From: Prevotellaceae bacterium
GTDB lineage: Bacteria > Bacteroidota > Bacteroidia > Bacteroidales > Bacteroidaceae
Assembly (NCBI GenBank): GCA_028723525.1
Contig: JAQYET010000097.1
Span: 1 to 37,228, forward strand
DNA: 37,228 nucleotides
Direction of reading: 5' to 3'
Shown here one piece after another: positions 14,851-23,742 of the stretch (positions are counted from its first letter, which is position 1; each line of letters starts with the position of its first letter). A program made the translations under genes and the position numbers. A model generated the notes under the pieces. The model worked only from the letters and a program-made list of their open reading frames with translations. It searched no databases and was not told the origin of the DNA.

Positions 14851-17679
14851 ATGAAAAGTAGTTTAAGACTTGTTGCGCTTGCAGTGTTATTGCTCATTCC
14901 GGCAATGGCATCATTAGCCCAGAGCATTCGTGGAAGCGTGGCAGACGAGAAGACAAAGGAGCCTATTGTAGGCGCGATTGTAGAAGTTGTCGGTGCCAAT
15001 ATCAGAACCATCACCGACGTTGACGGTAATTTCGTGCTTTCAGGACTAAAGGAAAGGCAGAGTTACAAACTTGTCTTCAGGTCTATTTCTTATAAGAGCG
15101 AAGAAATAGACGGAGTTAAAGCGACGTCTGACAATGCCGGAACACCATTAGATGTATTGATGTCTGTCGAGGAACAGAGTCTCGGCGAAGTAGTTGTAAC
15201 CGGCGTAGAGAGGAAAAACACAGAGACTGCCAATGTCCAAGCCTTGAAAGCGAGCCCTATCATAGTGAGCAATATATCGGCAGGAGAAATCAAACGCACG
15301 CAGGATTCCAATGCCGGCGAGGTCATACGCCGTATTCCCGGAGTGAGCCTCATCGACGACAAGTTTGTCATGGTGCGCGGTCTCAGCCAGCGTTATAATA
15401 ATGTGTGGATTAACGGTGGTGCTGTGCCCAGTTCGGAGGCAGACTCAAGAGCTTTCTCGTTCGACATGATACCCAGTTCGCAGATTGACAATCTCACAAT
15501 CATCAAGGTGTCGTCACCGGAGTATCCTGCCGACTATACCGGAGGATTCATCATGATTAACACAAAGGAAATACCTGTTAAGAACGAGTTCAACATCAGC
15601 GTAGGAGGCGGTTGGAATGACCGATCTGCATTCTCCGACTTCTATTCCACCAAAGGCTCCGGTACCGACTGGCTCGGTTTCGACAGCGGACTGCGCTCAC
15701 TGAACAATGGCATCAAGACCGGTCTCAATACACTCGGGCAGAACAGTGGAGGCAACGCAATGATAGATCTCGCAGGCAACGGGCTAAACAATGACTGGAT
15801 GGTTAGCAAGAAGACCCCCATAGGAGAACTCAAGGTAAGTGCCGACTTGGGGCGCAGTTGGCAAATCAACGGTGCACGGCTCGGCATGATTGCATCGGTC
15901 AACTATACCAATGAGTATCGTACCTACACCAACATGATAAACAACTTCTACGATGCTTATGATGTGGTGAACGACCGAGAGAACCCGCTTCGTCTCTCTA
16001 CAGACAATCAGTATAACCACAATGTGCGACTCGGAGCCATGCTCAACTTCACTTACCTCTCGCCGAGCGGCAACAACAAGTATCAGTTGAAGAACATCTT
16101 CAATCAGATTGGTAATAGCCGTTACACAAACCGTGAGGGAATCAGTGCACAGTCGGAACCCGAAAAATCCGCGGAGTACTACTATCGCAGCCGCACCACA
16201 TATACAGGTCAGATAACCGGCAAGCACACCTTCGGCGGCGATGCACTTGACTGGAGCGTCGGCTATGCGTATGCGAACCGCAGGTTGCCTGACCGCCGCA
16301 AATACATACTCTATAATGAAGACCCGAACAAGAGAGACGAGTACATCTGGCTCTACCAGAACGACATCTCGCGTGAGTGGACCTCATTAGACGAGCACAT
16401 CATATCAGCACAGGTCAATGACGAACATCAGTTCGCATTCGGGTCATGGATGCCCAAACTCAAGGTGGGAGCTTACGGAGAGTACCGCACACGCGACTAC
16501 TACACCCGCAACTTCATCTACTGGTACAACTCTTACGGCAACAATATGCCCGAGGGATTTCGCTCCACGGATATGCCGACATTGCTCTCCAACAGCGACA
16601 ACTTCAGCGCAGACAGGCTCTATCTCTTGGAGGATGTTAACAAAATCAACGACTATAGCGGCAGGAACACTCAGGGGGCCGGATACATCTCGACCACGCT
16701 CCCATTCGGCAATCTCACTGTCCTTGCCGGTCTGCGCTACGAGTGGAACCAAATGGAACTCATCTCCAACACCCGCCAGTATGAGGAAAGCCATTCCAGC
16801 CACTTCTATCGTCATGGCGACCTCTTCCCCTCACTCAACGCCACCTACCGCTTCAACGACAAGGTGCAGATGCGTATGAGCTACGGGCGCAATGTCAACA
16901 GACCCGAGTTCCGCGAGGTTTCACCGTCTGTTTACTATGACTTCGACCTCGCCAGCGACGTGCAAGGTAACTTCAACCTCAAGAACTGCTATGTTGACAA
17001 TCTCGACCTGCGCTTCGAGTGGTATCCCGGCCGCGGTGAAGTAATATCTATCGCAGGATTTTACAAGCACTTCAACTCTCCGATAGAGTGGGTTTACACA
17101 ATGTCGGGAGGTACAGACGTGATTTATTCATACAAGAATGCTAAGTCTGCAGACAACTTCGGTGTGGAACTCGACATCCGCAAGTCGCTCGACTTCATCG
17201 GACTGAGAGACTTCTCATGGAGCTTCAATGGTTCACTCATCCACAGCCGCGTCAGGTTTGAGCAAGGCAGCATGGAGTATGACCGTGCCATGCAGGGGCA
17301 GTCTCCTTATCTTGTCAACACAGGGCTATTCTATAAGAACGAGAAACTTCAGCTTGACGTCAACCTCCTCTACAACCGCATCGGCAAGCGCATCGTGGGC
17401 GTAGGTCGCACAATGGGCGGTGGCGAGACAGACAAGAGTGTCAAAGTGCCCGACAGTTATGAAATGCCGCGCGACGCGTTGGACATCACCGCAGCAAAAC
17501 GTTTCGGCTCACACTTCGAAATAAAACTCGGCGTGAGGGACATATTCAACCAAAACATCGAGTTCAAGCAGTTCTCCAAACTCGTATATCCCGACGGAAC
17601 AAACAAGGAGATACATCAAACGACACGTAAATATAAACCGGGTAGAAATTTTAGTTTAACCGCAACTTATAAATTTTAA
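14851..17679 (+). CDS. TonB-dependent outer-membrane receptor
   Basis: 942 aa. Signal peptide of about 23 residues (LLLIPAMASLA), then a CarboxypepD_reg-like domain at about residues 25-110 (IRGSVADEKTKEPIVGAIV). A TonB-box-like LGEVVVTGVER follows at about residues 116-126, and a plug domain to about 235 (AGEVIRRIPGVSLIDDKFVM, VRGLSQRYNNVWINGG). The rest is a 22-strand-type beta-barrel ending in the terminal aromatic signature S-L-T-A-T-Y-K-F. It imports an unknown ligand using ExbB/ExbD/TonB energy. The next gene, 10 bases downstream, encodes a surface-type lipoprotein, so the two form a receptor-lipoprotein pair. No SusD homologue is present, so this is not a standard glycan-uptake locus. 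Confidence 0.95.
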   Translation: MKSSLRLVALAVLLLIPAMASLAQSIRGSVADEKTKEPIVGAIVEVVGANIRTITDVDGNFVLSGLKERQSYKLVFRSISYKSEEIDGVKATSDNAGTPLDVLMSVEEQSLGEVVVTGVERKNTETANVQALKASPIIVSNISAGEIKRTQDSNAGEVIRRIPGVSLIDDKFVMVRGLSQRYNNVWINGGAVPSSEADSRAFSFDMIPSSQIDNLTIIKVSSPEYPADYTGGFIMINTKEIPVKNEFNISVGGGWNDRSAFSDFYSTKGSGTDWLGFDSGLRSLNNGIKTGLNTLGQNSGGNAMIDLAGNGLNNDWMVSKKTPIGELKVSADLGRSWQINGARLGMIASVNYTNEYRTYTNMINNFYDAYDVVNDRENPLRLSTDNQYNHNVRLGAMLNFTYLSPSGNNKYQLKNIFNQIGNSRYTNREGISAQSEPEKSAEYYYRSRTTYTGQITGKHTFGGDALDWSVGYAYANRRLPDRRKYILYNEDPNKRDEYIWLYQNDISREWTSLDEHIISAQVNDEHQFAFGSWMPKLKVGAYGEYRTRDYYTRNFIYWYNSYGNNMPEGFRSTDMPTLLSNSDNFSADRLYLLEDVNKINDYSGRNTQGAGYISTTLPFGNLTVLAGLRYEWNQMELISNTRQYEESHSSHFYRHGDLFPSLNATYRFNDKVQMRMSYGRNVNRPEFREVSPSVYYDFDLASDVQGNFNLKNCYVDNLDLRFEWYPGRGEVISIAGFYKHFNSPIEWVYTMSGGTDVIYSYKNAKSADNFGVELDIRKSLDFIGLRDFSWSFNGSLIHSRVRFEQGSMEYDRAMQGQSPYLVNTGLFYKNEKLQLDVNLLYNRIGKRIVGVGRTMGGGETDKSVKVPDSYEMPRDALDITAAKRFGSHFEIKLGVRDIFNQNIEFKQFSKLVYPDGTNKEIHQTTRKYKPGRNFSLTATYKF

Positions 17680-17689
17680 TTTTGTTATT

Positions 17690-19177
17690 ATGAAAATGTA
17701 CAAATTTCTTGGATGCATGAGCATCTTGGCTCTCGCAACTACATTTGTAGCTTGCAGTGACGACGACAATTCACAAGTGCCTCAGCCGGAGGAGCAGACC
17801 GTCAAGTATGTATGGTCTAAAGACGACGGTCTGACCGCCTGCGACCATCTCCTTTTCGATGCCGACGGCAAAGAAAATCCTAATGGTACTGTTATCGGTA
17901 ACGGCGAGTCAAGCTTCGTATTCACCGGTAATCAGACAATCAAGAAAGGCAAATATCTCCTCAAGGGTTGGGTATATGTAAAGAGCGGTGCTTCCCTTAC
18001 CATAGAGCCTGGCACTATCATCAAAGGCGACAAAGGCACAAAGGCAACACTCATCGTTGAGCCGGGGGGCAAACTCATCGCTAAAGGTAATCAGAACGAG
18101 CCTATCGTGTTCACATCTGCACAGAGCGCAGGAAACCGTAAGCCGGGCGACTGGGGAGGATTGGTAATCTGCGGTAAGGCTCCTAACAACAACGGTACTA
18201 TGGCGCAGCAAATCGAGGGCGGTCCGCGCACAAAGCACGGCGGCACCGACGCTAACGACAACTCCGGTGTACTCTCATACGTGCGCATCGAGTTTGCAGG
18301 CTATCCTTTCGAGAAAGATAAGGAAATCAACGGTCTCACACTCGGTTCTGTAGGTGCAGGCACAACTCTCGACCACATTCAGGTGAGCTACTCCAACGAC
18401 GACTCCTACGAGTGGTTCGGCGGCACAGTCAACGCTAAGTACCTCATAGCTTACCGCGGTTGGGACGACGACTTCGATACAGACAATGGTTACAGCGGCA
18501 ATGTGCAGTATGGTATCTCTATAAGAGACTCACGCTTGGCTGATGCCTCTCAGAGTAACGGCTTCGAGAGTGACAACAATGCCGGCGGCACCACTGCAGA
18601 GCCTTACACCGGCGTGAAGTTCTCTTACATGTCATTCTTCGGTCCAAAGGCTTTCGATGCCAACTTCAAGAATGATGTCAACTACATCAACGGTGGCGGT
18701 ATGAACCCCGAGAACGGTTCTTCAATGGGGCTGTTTCAGGCGGCCATGCACATACGTCGCAACTCTCACCTCAGCTGCGACAGGAGCCTCGTGGTGGGAT
18801 GGCCCGTCGGTGTTATACTTGACAATGAGAAGGGCAACACTCAGGAGGCTGCTACCAACTGTGTGCTCAAGCTCGGCGACATCACATTCGTTGGATCGGA
18901 CATAATCGGGTCAGACTTCAACAAGGTGTACAAAGATGAACTATACGACTACAAGTCTAAGACAACAGACCCAGCGAAGCCCTCCTTCACAAGCACATAT
19001 ATCAAACGCCCGGAAAACAACAACACTATCATTGCCGCTTGGACGGCACAGACATGGAGCGGCATAAGCTCTATTCTTAACATCAACAAGAAGTACAGCG
19101 GTATCGGTGCGTTCCCCGACGGTAACGACTGGAGTCTTGGCTGGGCAAACTTCGACCCGCAGAATACTGCTTACTAA
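17690..19177 (+). CDS. Surface lipoprotein, predicted beta-helix, partner of the receptor
   Basis: 495 aa. Lipobox TFVAC (Cys 22) followed by S-D-D-D-N, which resembles the Bacteroidetes surface-export signal, so it is probably displayed outside. From about residue 80 the sequence shows Gly/Asn-rich repeated strand patterns (YVKSGASLTIEPGTIIKGDK, ATLIVEPGGKLIAKGNQNEP, VLSYVRIEFAG, LDHIQVSYSNDDSYEWFGG). These are typical of right-handed parallel beta-helix proteins. Asp-rich stretches (RGWDDDFDTDNG) could bind metal ions. I know this protein type as a recurrent partner of a TonB-dependent receptor in Bacteroidetes, but its ligand is not established. The pair probably captures and imports one ligand together. 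Confidence 0.85.
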   Translation: MKMYKFLGCMSILALATTFVACSDDDNSQVPQPEEQTVKYVWSKDDGLTACDHLLFDADGKENPNGTVIGNGESSFVFTGNQTIKKGKYLLKGWVYVKSGASLTIEPGTIIKGDKGTKATLIVEPGGKLIAKGNQNEPIVFTSAQSAGNRKPGDWGGLVICGKAPNNNGTMAQQIEGGPRTKHGGTDANDNSGVLSYVRIEFAGYPFEKDKEINGLTLGSVGAGTTLDHIQVSYSNDDSYEWFGGTVNAKYLIAYRGWDDDFDTDNGYSGNVQYGISIRDSRLADASQSNGFESDNNAGGTTAEPYTGVKFSYMSFFGPKAFDANFKNDVNYINGGGMNPENGSSMGLFQAAMHIRRNSHLSCDRSLVVGWPVGVILDNEKGNTQEAATNCVLKLGDITFVGSDIIGSDFNKVYKDELYDYKSKTTDPAKPSFTSTYIKRPENNNTIIAAWTAQTWSGISSILNINKKYSGIGAFPDGNDWSLGWANFDPQNTAY

Positions 19178-19200
19178 CCCGTTAAAAACTATTTGGCACT

Positions 19201-19243
19201 ACGGCAGGATGTCTTCGTCAGAGAAGAGAGTCCTGCCGTTTTT
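19201..19243 (+). terminator. Terminator of the receptor/lipoprotein operon
   Basis: Perfect 9-bp stem ACGGCAGGA (19201-19209) / TCCTGCCGT (19231-19239), followed by a T-run, 23 bases after the lipoprotein stop. Confidence 0.85.
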
Positions 19244-19285
19244 ATGAAACTCTGTTTGTCTTTTTGTCTGAAACTCCACCGAAAA

Positions 19286-19317
19286 TTTGTTTTTTCGGTT
19301 TTCCCTTCGTATTTTTG
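19286..19317 (+). promoter_or_regulatory. Promoter of thymidine kinase
   Basis: TTTG (19286-19289), 20 bases, then TATTTTTG (19310-19317). The ATG at 19338 follows 20 bases later. Confidence 0.7.
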
Positions 19318-19337
19318 CACCAACAAATTCATCTACA

Positions 19338-19922
19338 ATGACAGACAACATTACAGGCGAGCGTCGTCGCCACGGCAGAATAGAGGTGATATGCGGCTCC
19401 ATGTTCTCAGGAAAGACCGAAGAACTCATACGCAGACTCAAACGTGCAAAGTTTGCAAAGCAGCAGGTTGAGATATTCAAACCCGCCATAGACACACGTT
19501 ATTCCGACGCCGATGTGGTGAGTCACGACCGCAACTCGATACAATGCACCCCGATAGACTCCTCCTCGTCGATACTCCTCATGGCAGGCGACAACGAAGT
19601 TATCGGCATCGACGAGGCACAGTTTCTCGACGATGGTCTTGTCGGCGTGTGCAACGAACTTGCCAACCGTGGTGTGCGCGTCATCATTGCAGGTCTCGAC
19701 ATGGACTTCAAGGGCAACCCCTTCGGACCTATTCCCGCCCTCTGTTCCGTTGCCGACGACGTTCAGAAGGTGCACGCCATCTGTGTCAAGTGCGGTTCGC
19801 AGGCATACGTAAGCCACCGTTTGGTGGAAAGCGACAAGCGAGTGCTCCTCGGAGAGACTCATGAATACGAACCCCTGTGCCGAGAGTGCTACCAAAGGGA
19901 GTTAACAACAGAGGAAAAATAG
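19338..19922 (+). CDS. tdk: Thymidine kinase (class II, zinc-binding)
   Basis: 194 aa from the ATG at 19338. The upstream TTG at 19287 lies within the promoter, so it is not used. The P-loop [11 protein letters not shown] is at about residues 20-30, the Walker B-like region is [12 protein letters not shown], and [14 protein letters not shown] fits the lasso region. The zinc site is C-V-K-C near residue 155 and C-R-E-C near the C-terminus. It phosphorylates thymidine to dTMP in the salvage pathway. It has its own promoter and is flanked by terminators, so it is probably monocistronic. Confidence 0.96.
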   Translation: MTDNITGERRRHGRIEVICGSMFSGKTEELIRRLKRAKFAKQQVEIFKPAIDTRYSDADVVSHDRNSIQCTPIDSSSSILLMAGDNEVIGIDEAQFLDDGLVGVCNELANRGVRVIIAGLDMDFKGNPFGPIPALCSVADDVQKVHAICVKCGSQAYVSHRLVESDKRVLLGETHEYEPLCRECYQRELTTEEK

Positions 19923-19994
19923 TGGCACAGCCAGCAACAAAACAACCGATTTATTTAGATTATCTTAGACTTACATGTGAAAATATATTAAAAC

Positions 19995-20030
19995 GGGGGG
20001 GGCAATTAAATATTTATTAAATGTTTTGAT
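19995..20030. repeat. 8-G tract plus AT-rich segment shared with the first lipoprotein locus
   Basis: Eight G (19995-20002) followed by an AT-rich segment (20005-20030). That segment matches 3889-3913 at about 23 of 26 positions with one gap. In both places it abuts an 8-base G/C homopolymer, and both lie upstream of a peptide-lipoprotein operon. Confidence 0.75.
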
Positions 20031-20059
20031 AAAATAACTCCACAAAACACTAAAAATAT

Positions 20060-20067
20060 TATCTTTG
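20060..20067 (+). promoter_or_regulatory. -7 promoter element of the second peptide/lipoprotein operon
   Basis: TATCTTTG matches TAnnTTTG. There is no TTTG at the -33 position. The leader to the ATG at 20193 is about 120 bases and begins with a hairpin. Confidence 0.6.
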
Positions 20068-20076
20068 CGATATCTC

Positions 20077-20094
20077 GGCTTGTGGGAACAAGCC
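20077..20094 (+). promoter_or_regulatory. 5'-terminal hairpin with GNRA loop
   Basis: GGCTTGT (20077-20083), loop GGGA, ACAAGCC (20088-20094): a perfect 7-bp stem with a GNRA-type tetraloop. It begins about 10 bases after the -7 element, so it would sit at or near the 5' end of the mRNA. A role in transcript stability is plausible. Confidence 0.55.
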
Positions 20095-20192
20095 AATTCA
20101 TTTGTCGTGACAGTAAGTCGCGCACAGTGGTTTTTAGTGGCAAACATAAAGATTTAACATATTCACTAACACTTTTAAATTGTATTTTAGTT

Positions 20193-20423
20193 ATGGAAAA
20201 ATTAAAGACAAATTATTCTAACGAACAAGAGAAACGGCAGTATGTCTCTCCTGAAGCATCCATTGTAGGCTGGCAGGAAAATATTGCCGCCTCGCCTATC
20301 GAAGGATATGAACCTTTAATCACAGGCAGCAACCGTGTAAACGTAGGTAACAATACCGACACCGTGGATCTGTTTGATGAGAACGAAGAAGAGATTTCTG
20401 AAGAAGACCTTGATAACATCTAA
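20193..20423 (+). CDS. 76-aa peptide with Y-V-S-P-E motif preceding the lipoprotein
   Basis: Small ORF from the ATG at 20193; the longer in-frame reading from 20082 uses a TTG inside the leader hairpin and is not believed. The N-terminal half contains KRQYVSPEASIVGWQENI, and the middle has an SPIEGYEPL segment. The C-terminal third is very acidic (DENEEEISEEDLDNI). No signal peptide or membrane segment. It resembles the 72-aa peptide at 3259-3477 in the Y-V-x-P-E-x-x-I core, in size, and in its place 14 bases before a surface-type lipoprotein gene. The function is unknown; a leader or precursor peptide is possible. Confidence 0.7.
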   Translation: MEKLKTNYSNEQEKRQYVSPEASIVGWQENIAASPIEGYEPLITGSNRVNVGNNTDTVDLFDENEEEISEEDLDNI

Positions 20424-20437
20424 AAACAATCATTGAC

Positions 20438-22345
20438 ATGAAAAAGAAATTTATCACAGCAGTTACAGTATGCGTTTCACTATTTATGTTTCCCTCGTGC
20501 AGTTCCGATGAGCAAATTGAAATTCCGGAGCCCATAAGCGGGAAGAACGTAGTGACCATTGGTGTGGGTAAGGAAGATACACGCACAAGCTACGAACAAA
20601 AAAACGGCAGTCTCGCAGTGGTATGGGAAGAAGGCGACCAAATCTACGTTCACGGAAGAAAAGAGGACGGGACACCTACTCTCGAAAAGTTCACACTCAT
20701 AGAAGGAGCAGGAACAAAAAATGGTAAATTCCAAAGCCTGAAGAGTGATATAACACCCAATAATGCTGCCAGAGACAGAAAGATACAGATAATTTATCCG
20801 GCACCTGATTTTTTAGAGTCTAATAAAGTTCAATTAGGCACAAGTGCTATTCCCACATCATATATCACATACGACCTACCGTGGCAATCAGGAACATTGG
20901 AACAAATGAATCGTTGTGATCTGATGTATGGATCCGGAGAACTCACAGGAAGCGGCAACACGTTCAACACAAATGGCAACGTGTCAATGTATCACGAGTT
21001 GTGCGTATTCCGTTGCACTCCTAAGTTTCCGGCAACAGTGAACAACGTATATATTGAAAATATAAAAATTACGGGAGCCGCAAATCAGTACCGCATCGAA
21101 TTGAAACACTCCGGATATGGCACAATGGTTTATGATGAGCACGCAATGGACATGGGCACAATCGAGGTTACACCCAGAACAAGTGAAAATGGCTATTTGA
21201 TAAAGATTGTCAACGGAATAGCAAAAAGCGCAGACGGGACACAGAATATGGATTTCTATGTGCGCCTGCTGCCCGGGCATGAACCACACGGCTCTCAGGG
21301 ACATGAGATTAACCAAAACAAGCCTCTCGACTTCTTCATCACGCTGTCTGATGGCAGAGTCTTCCATAAGAAGTTAGGCAAAAAAGGAGGAGAGGGGAAA
21401 AAATTCTATGCCGACAATGACCGCAACGACCATAGTGGCGAATATCATCTGACTCTGAACTTCGACGAGTCGAAATACGTTTATGCTTTCAACGATGGCA
21501 AAATAGCAACACTTGAGGACTATTACAGCCACCCGGAAAATTCTGAAGGATACCCGATAGCATGGGTAATCGACAATCCTAACAACATAGATATGGTAGG
21601 CGAGGCCACTGCAACCGGGGGCGGAGAGAAACCTAAGCGCATAGCAATCGGACTTATAGATGCCACCGATGGCACTAAAAATGAATACGCGTGGAGAACC
21701 GGAACAGACACGTCTCTCGACAACTACAATTCTGACGGCACCCCATATAGCGCATTTTCTTCACAAGCTACCGATTGGGACGGATATGGACATACTTACA
21801 ACCCAAGCCCGGAGAGCCGCGCTCCTTATTACAACGGTATGAAGACGGAGAATCCTAACTTCCCGGCATTCAAAGTCGTGGGCAGTAATTATGGAATGGA
21901 TGAGAACAATCTGCTGCCTAACGGACAGAAGCCTGTGCCATACGACACCTACTCCAAGTGGTTTGTTCCGAGTGGCTCGCAGTGGCAGGCTTATGCAGAA
22001 AACAACCTTGAAATTGTTTTTGACAAAAACAAATATGTTGCCGTGCCAATCTACACATCCGAGATGTTCTCAATGATAGCAAACGATGCCATGACAAGGA
22101 AAATACCAAGTGGGAAATATATAGGTTGTGAGGTTGGAAAGCCTATGCTTTACGGAAAGTATATCTGCAGTTCGGAAGATGTCGCGTCAAACTTTGTCCC
22201 GGTGACAATGTTGTGGGGACGCGAGGAAGTGTCTGAAGCACTGACACGCCTGCGCATATCATCATACGGAGGAGAAGGATATAACAAGAACACACCGGTG
22301 TTTGTGCGCCCGTTCATCGCCGTACCGGGTGCAAACACATATTGA
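20438..22345 (+). CDS. Fimbrillin-like surface lipoprotein
   Basis: 635 aa. Lipobox MFPSC (Cys 21) followed by S-S-D-E-Q-I-E, consistent with surface display. The N-terminal domain (TRTSYEQKNGSLAVVWEEGD at about residues 48-67) matches the opening of many Bacteroidales fimbrillin-like proteins (T-R-x-x...W-x-x-G-D). The middle is beta-rich with a D-F-F-I-T-L-S-D-G segment, and the end has P-V-F-V-R-P-F-I-A-V. It is not obviously homologous over its length to the 848-aa protein at 719, so the two modules share layout more than sequence. Its gene begins 14 bases after the 76-aa peptide. Adhesion or fimbrial assembly is the likely role. Confidence 0.75.
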   Translation: MKKKFITAVTVCVSLFMFPSCSSDEQIEIPEPISGKNVVTIGVGKEDTRTSYEQKNGSLAVVWEEGDQIYVHGRKEDGTPTLEKFTLIEGAGTKNGKFQSLKSDITPNNAARDRKIQIIYPAPDFLESNKVQLGTSAIPTSYITYDLPWQSGTLEQMNRCDLMYGSGELTGSGNTFNTNGNVSMYHELCVFRCTPKFPATVNNVYIENIKITGAANQYRIELKHSGYGTMVYDEHAMDMGTIEVTPRTSENGYLIKIVNGIAKSADGTQNMDFYVRLLPGHEPHGSQGHEINQNKPLDFFITLSDGRVFHKKLGKKGGEGKKFYADNDRNDHSGEYHLTLNFDESKYVYAFNDGKIATLEDYYSHPENSEGYPIAWVIDNPNNIDMVGEATATGGGEKPKRIAIGLIDATDGTKNEYAWRTGTDTSLDNYNSDGTPYSAFSSQATDWDGYGHTYNPSPESRAPYYNGMKTENPNFPAFKVVGSNYGMDENNLLPNGQKPVPYDTYSKWFVPSGSQWQAYAENNLEIVFDKNKYVAVPIYTSEMFSMIANDAMTRKIPSGKYIGCEVGKPMLYGKYICSSEDVASNFVPVTMLWGREEVSEALTRLRISSYGGEGYNKNTPVFVRPFIAVPGANTY

Positions 22346-22373
22346 TAATATAAATCTCTTAACAAACATATCG

Positions 22374-22428
22374 CACCCGCTTTCGGCATGTCTCGTTAAC
22401 ATGATATGCTGAAAGTGGGTGAACGTTT
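22374..22428 (+). terminator. Terminator of the second peptide/lipoprotein operon
   Basis: 16-bp stem (22374-22389 with 22406-22421) containing two G-T wobble pairs, followed by AACGTTTTTA. Confidence 0.8.
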
Positions 22429-22515
22429 TTATGTCTTATGGTTACGGAGCGATAATAACATTAGGAGCAACGACAAAAAAACTAACGTTTGCTTGCCATT
22501 CTCAAAACCTATGCG

Positions 22516-22523
22516 TATATTTG
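22516..22523 (+). promoter_or_regulatory. -7 promoter element of the AI-2E-type permease gene
   Basis: TATATTTG with CTTG (22492-22495) 20 bases upstream. The ATG at 22545 is about 21 bases downstream. Confidence 0.6.
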
Positions 22524-22544
22524 CAGGGATAAAACAACCGTAAG

Positions 22545-23678
22545 ATGCTGGAACAGAAAATCACATTCGACAAACTGATAAGGTGGGTAATCACAGCATT
22601 GGTCGTCGCCGCCGTGATATTCGCGATCGACTATCTCAGCAGCGTACTGCTTCCGTTCTTTGTGGCATGGCTGCTTGCCTACCTGCTCTACCCCATTGTT
22701 CATTTCACGCAGTATCGCCTGCATGTTCCCACGCGCGCACTCAGCATCGTGGTGTCACTGATATTCGTTACGGCAGTGCTGGGCGTAGTGTTCTGGTTGA
22801 TATTCCCGCCGATGATAGAACAGTTTGAGAAACTGGGCATGCTGATAACACAGTATGTACAAGACCATACCAACTCTGACAACATCTCGCACACAATACA
22901 ACAGTGGGTGAGCGAACACTACCGACAGATAGAAGACTTGCTCAAACAGAAAGACGTCACCGACGCCATAAAGGGAGCTATGCCGAAAGTGTTCAACATG
23001 CTCGGACAGACGGCGAATGTGATAATAAGCATCATCGCTTCGCTTATTACATTATTATATATGTTCTTCATCCTGCTCGACTATGAGTATCTCACGCACA
23101 ACTGGATAAAGATTTTCCCAAAGAAGAACCGCCCCTTCTGGGCCGGACTGGCGGGCGACGTGAAGCGAGAACTGAACAATTATATACGCGGACAGGGGCT
23201 TGTGGCACTCGTGATGGGCATCCTCTTCTGCATCGGTTTCACCATAATCGACTTCCCAATGGCGATAGGTCTCGGAATACTCATCGGCATAATGGACCTC
23301 GTGCCTTATCTCCACACTTTCGCACTCATCCCCACAGCATTCCTCGCACTGCTCAAGGCAGTGGATACGGGGCAGAACTTTTGGATTATCCTTGCCTCTG
23401 CCGTTGCCGTGTTCTGCATCGTACAGGTTATTATCGACCTCATCGTGACCCCTAAGATAATGGGGAAAGCGATGCGGCTCAACCCCGCCATACTGCTCCT
23501 CTCACTCTCCATTTGGGGAGCACTACTCGGTTTCATCGGGCTGATTATCGCCCTACCGCTCACAACTATCATCATCGCCTATTACCAGCGATATGTGACA
23601 AAAGACGAGGACACTATGGAGGAAATGGTCGCAGAGAGCACTGCTGCCGACGAAAAAAATCAAAAAGATAGCAAATAA
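22545..23678 (+). CDS. AI-2E family transporter (PerM/YdiK type)
   Basis: 377 aa integral membrane protein. Hydrophobic segments are grouped as in the family. Two lie near the N-terminus (WVITALVVAAVIFAIDYL, VLLPFFVAWLLAYLL), followed by one at LIFVTAVLGVVFWLIF. After a soluble stretch of about 80 residues come ISIIASLITLLYMFFILLDY and four or five further helices including LVALVMGILFCIGFTI and LGILIGIMDLVPY. The motif around R-x-Y-I-R-G-Q is common in this family (here NNYIRGQGLVAL). The substrate is unproven; the family name reflects a few autoinducer-2 exporters, while others move Na+/H+. Its C-terminus is acidic and cytoplasmic. Confidence 0.9.
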   Translation: MLEQKITFDKLIRWVITALVVAAVIFAIDYLSSVLLPFFVAWLLAYLLYPIVHFTQYRLHVPTRALSIVVSLIFVTAVLGVVFWLIFPPMIEQFEKLGMLITQYVQDHTNSDNISHTIQQWVSEHYRQIEDLLKQKDVTDAIKGAMPKVFNMLGQTANVIISIIASLITLLYMFFILLDYEYLTHNWIKIFPKKNRPFWAGLAGDVKRELNNYIRGQGLVALVMGILFCIGFTIIDFPMAIGLGILIGIMDLVPYLHTFALIPTAFLALLKAVDTGQNFWIILASAVAVFCIVQVIIDLIVTPKIMGKAMRLNPAILLLSLSIWGALLGFIGLIIALPLTTIIIAYYQRYVTKDEDTMEEMVAESTAADEKNQKDSK

Positions 23679-23679
23679 T

Positions 23680-23710
23680 TTTGCGATTTAAAAAAAACAC
23701 CGTACCTTTG
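23680..23710 (+). promoter_or_regulatory. Consensus promoter of tRNA-Lys
   Basis: TTTG (23680-23683), 19 bases, TACCTTTG (23703-23710): a perfect match to the Bacteroidetes consensus, 33 bases before the mature tRNA. It begins 1 base after the permease stop. Confidence 0.85.
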
Positions 23711-23742
23711 CAACCGCTTTTCGCAAGAATAGCGCACGCGGA

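Noticed and set aside
20082..20192. Longer reading of the 76-aa peptide
   Set aside because: It starts from a TTG inside the leader hairpin; an ATG with a better position is at 20193.
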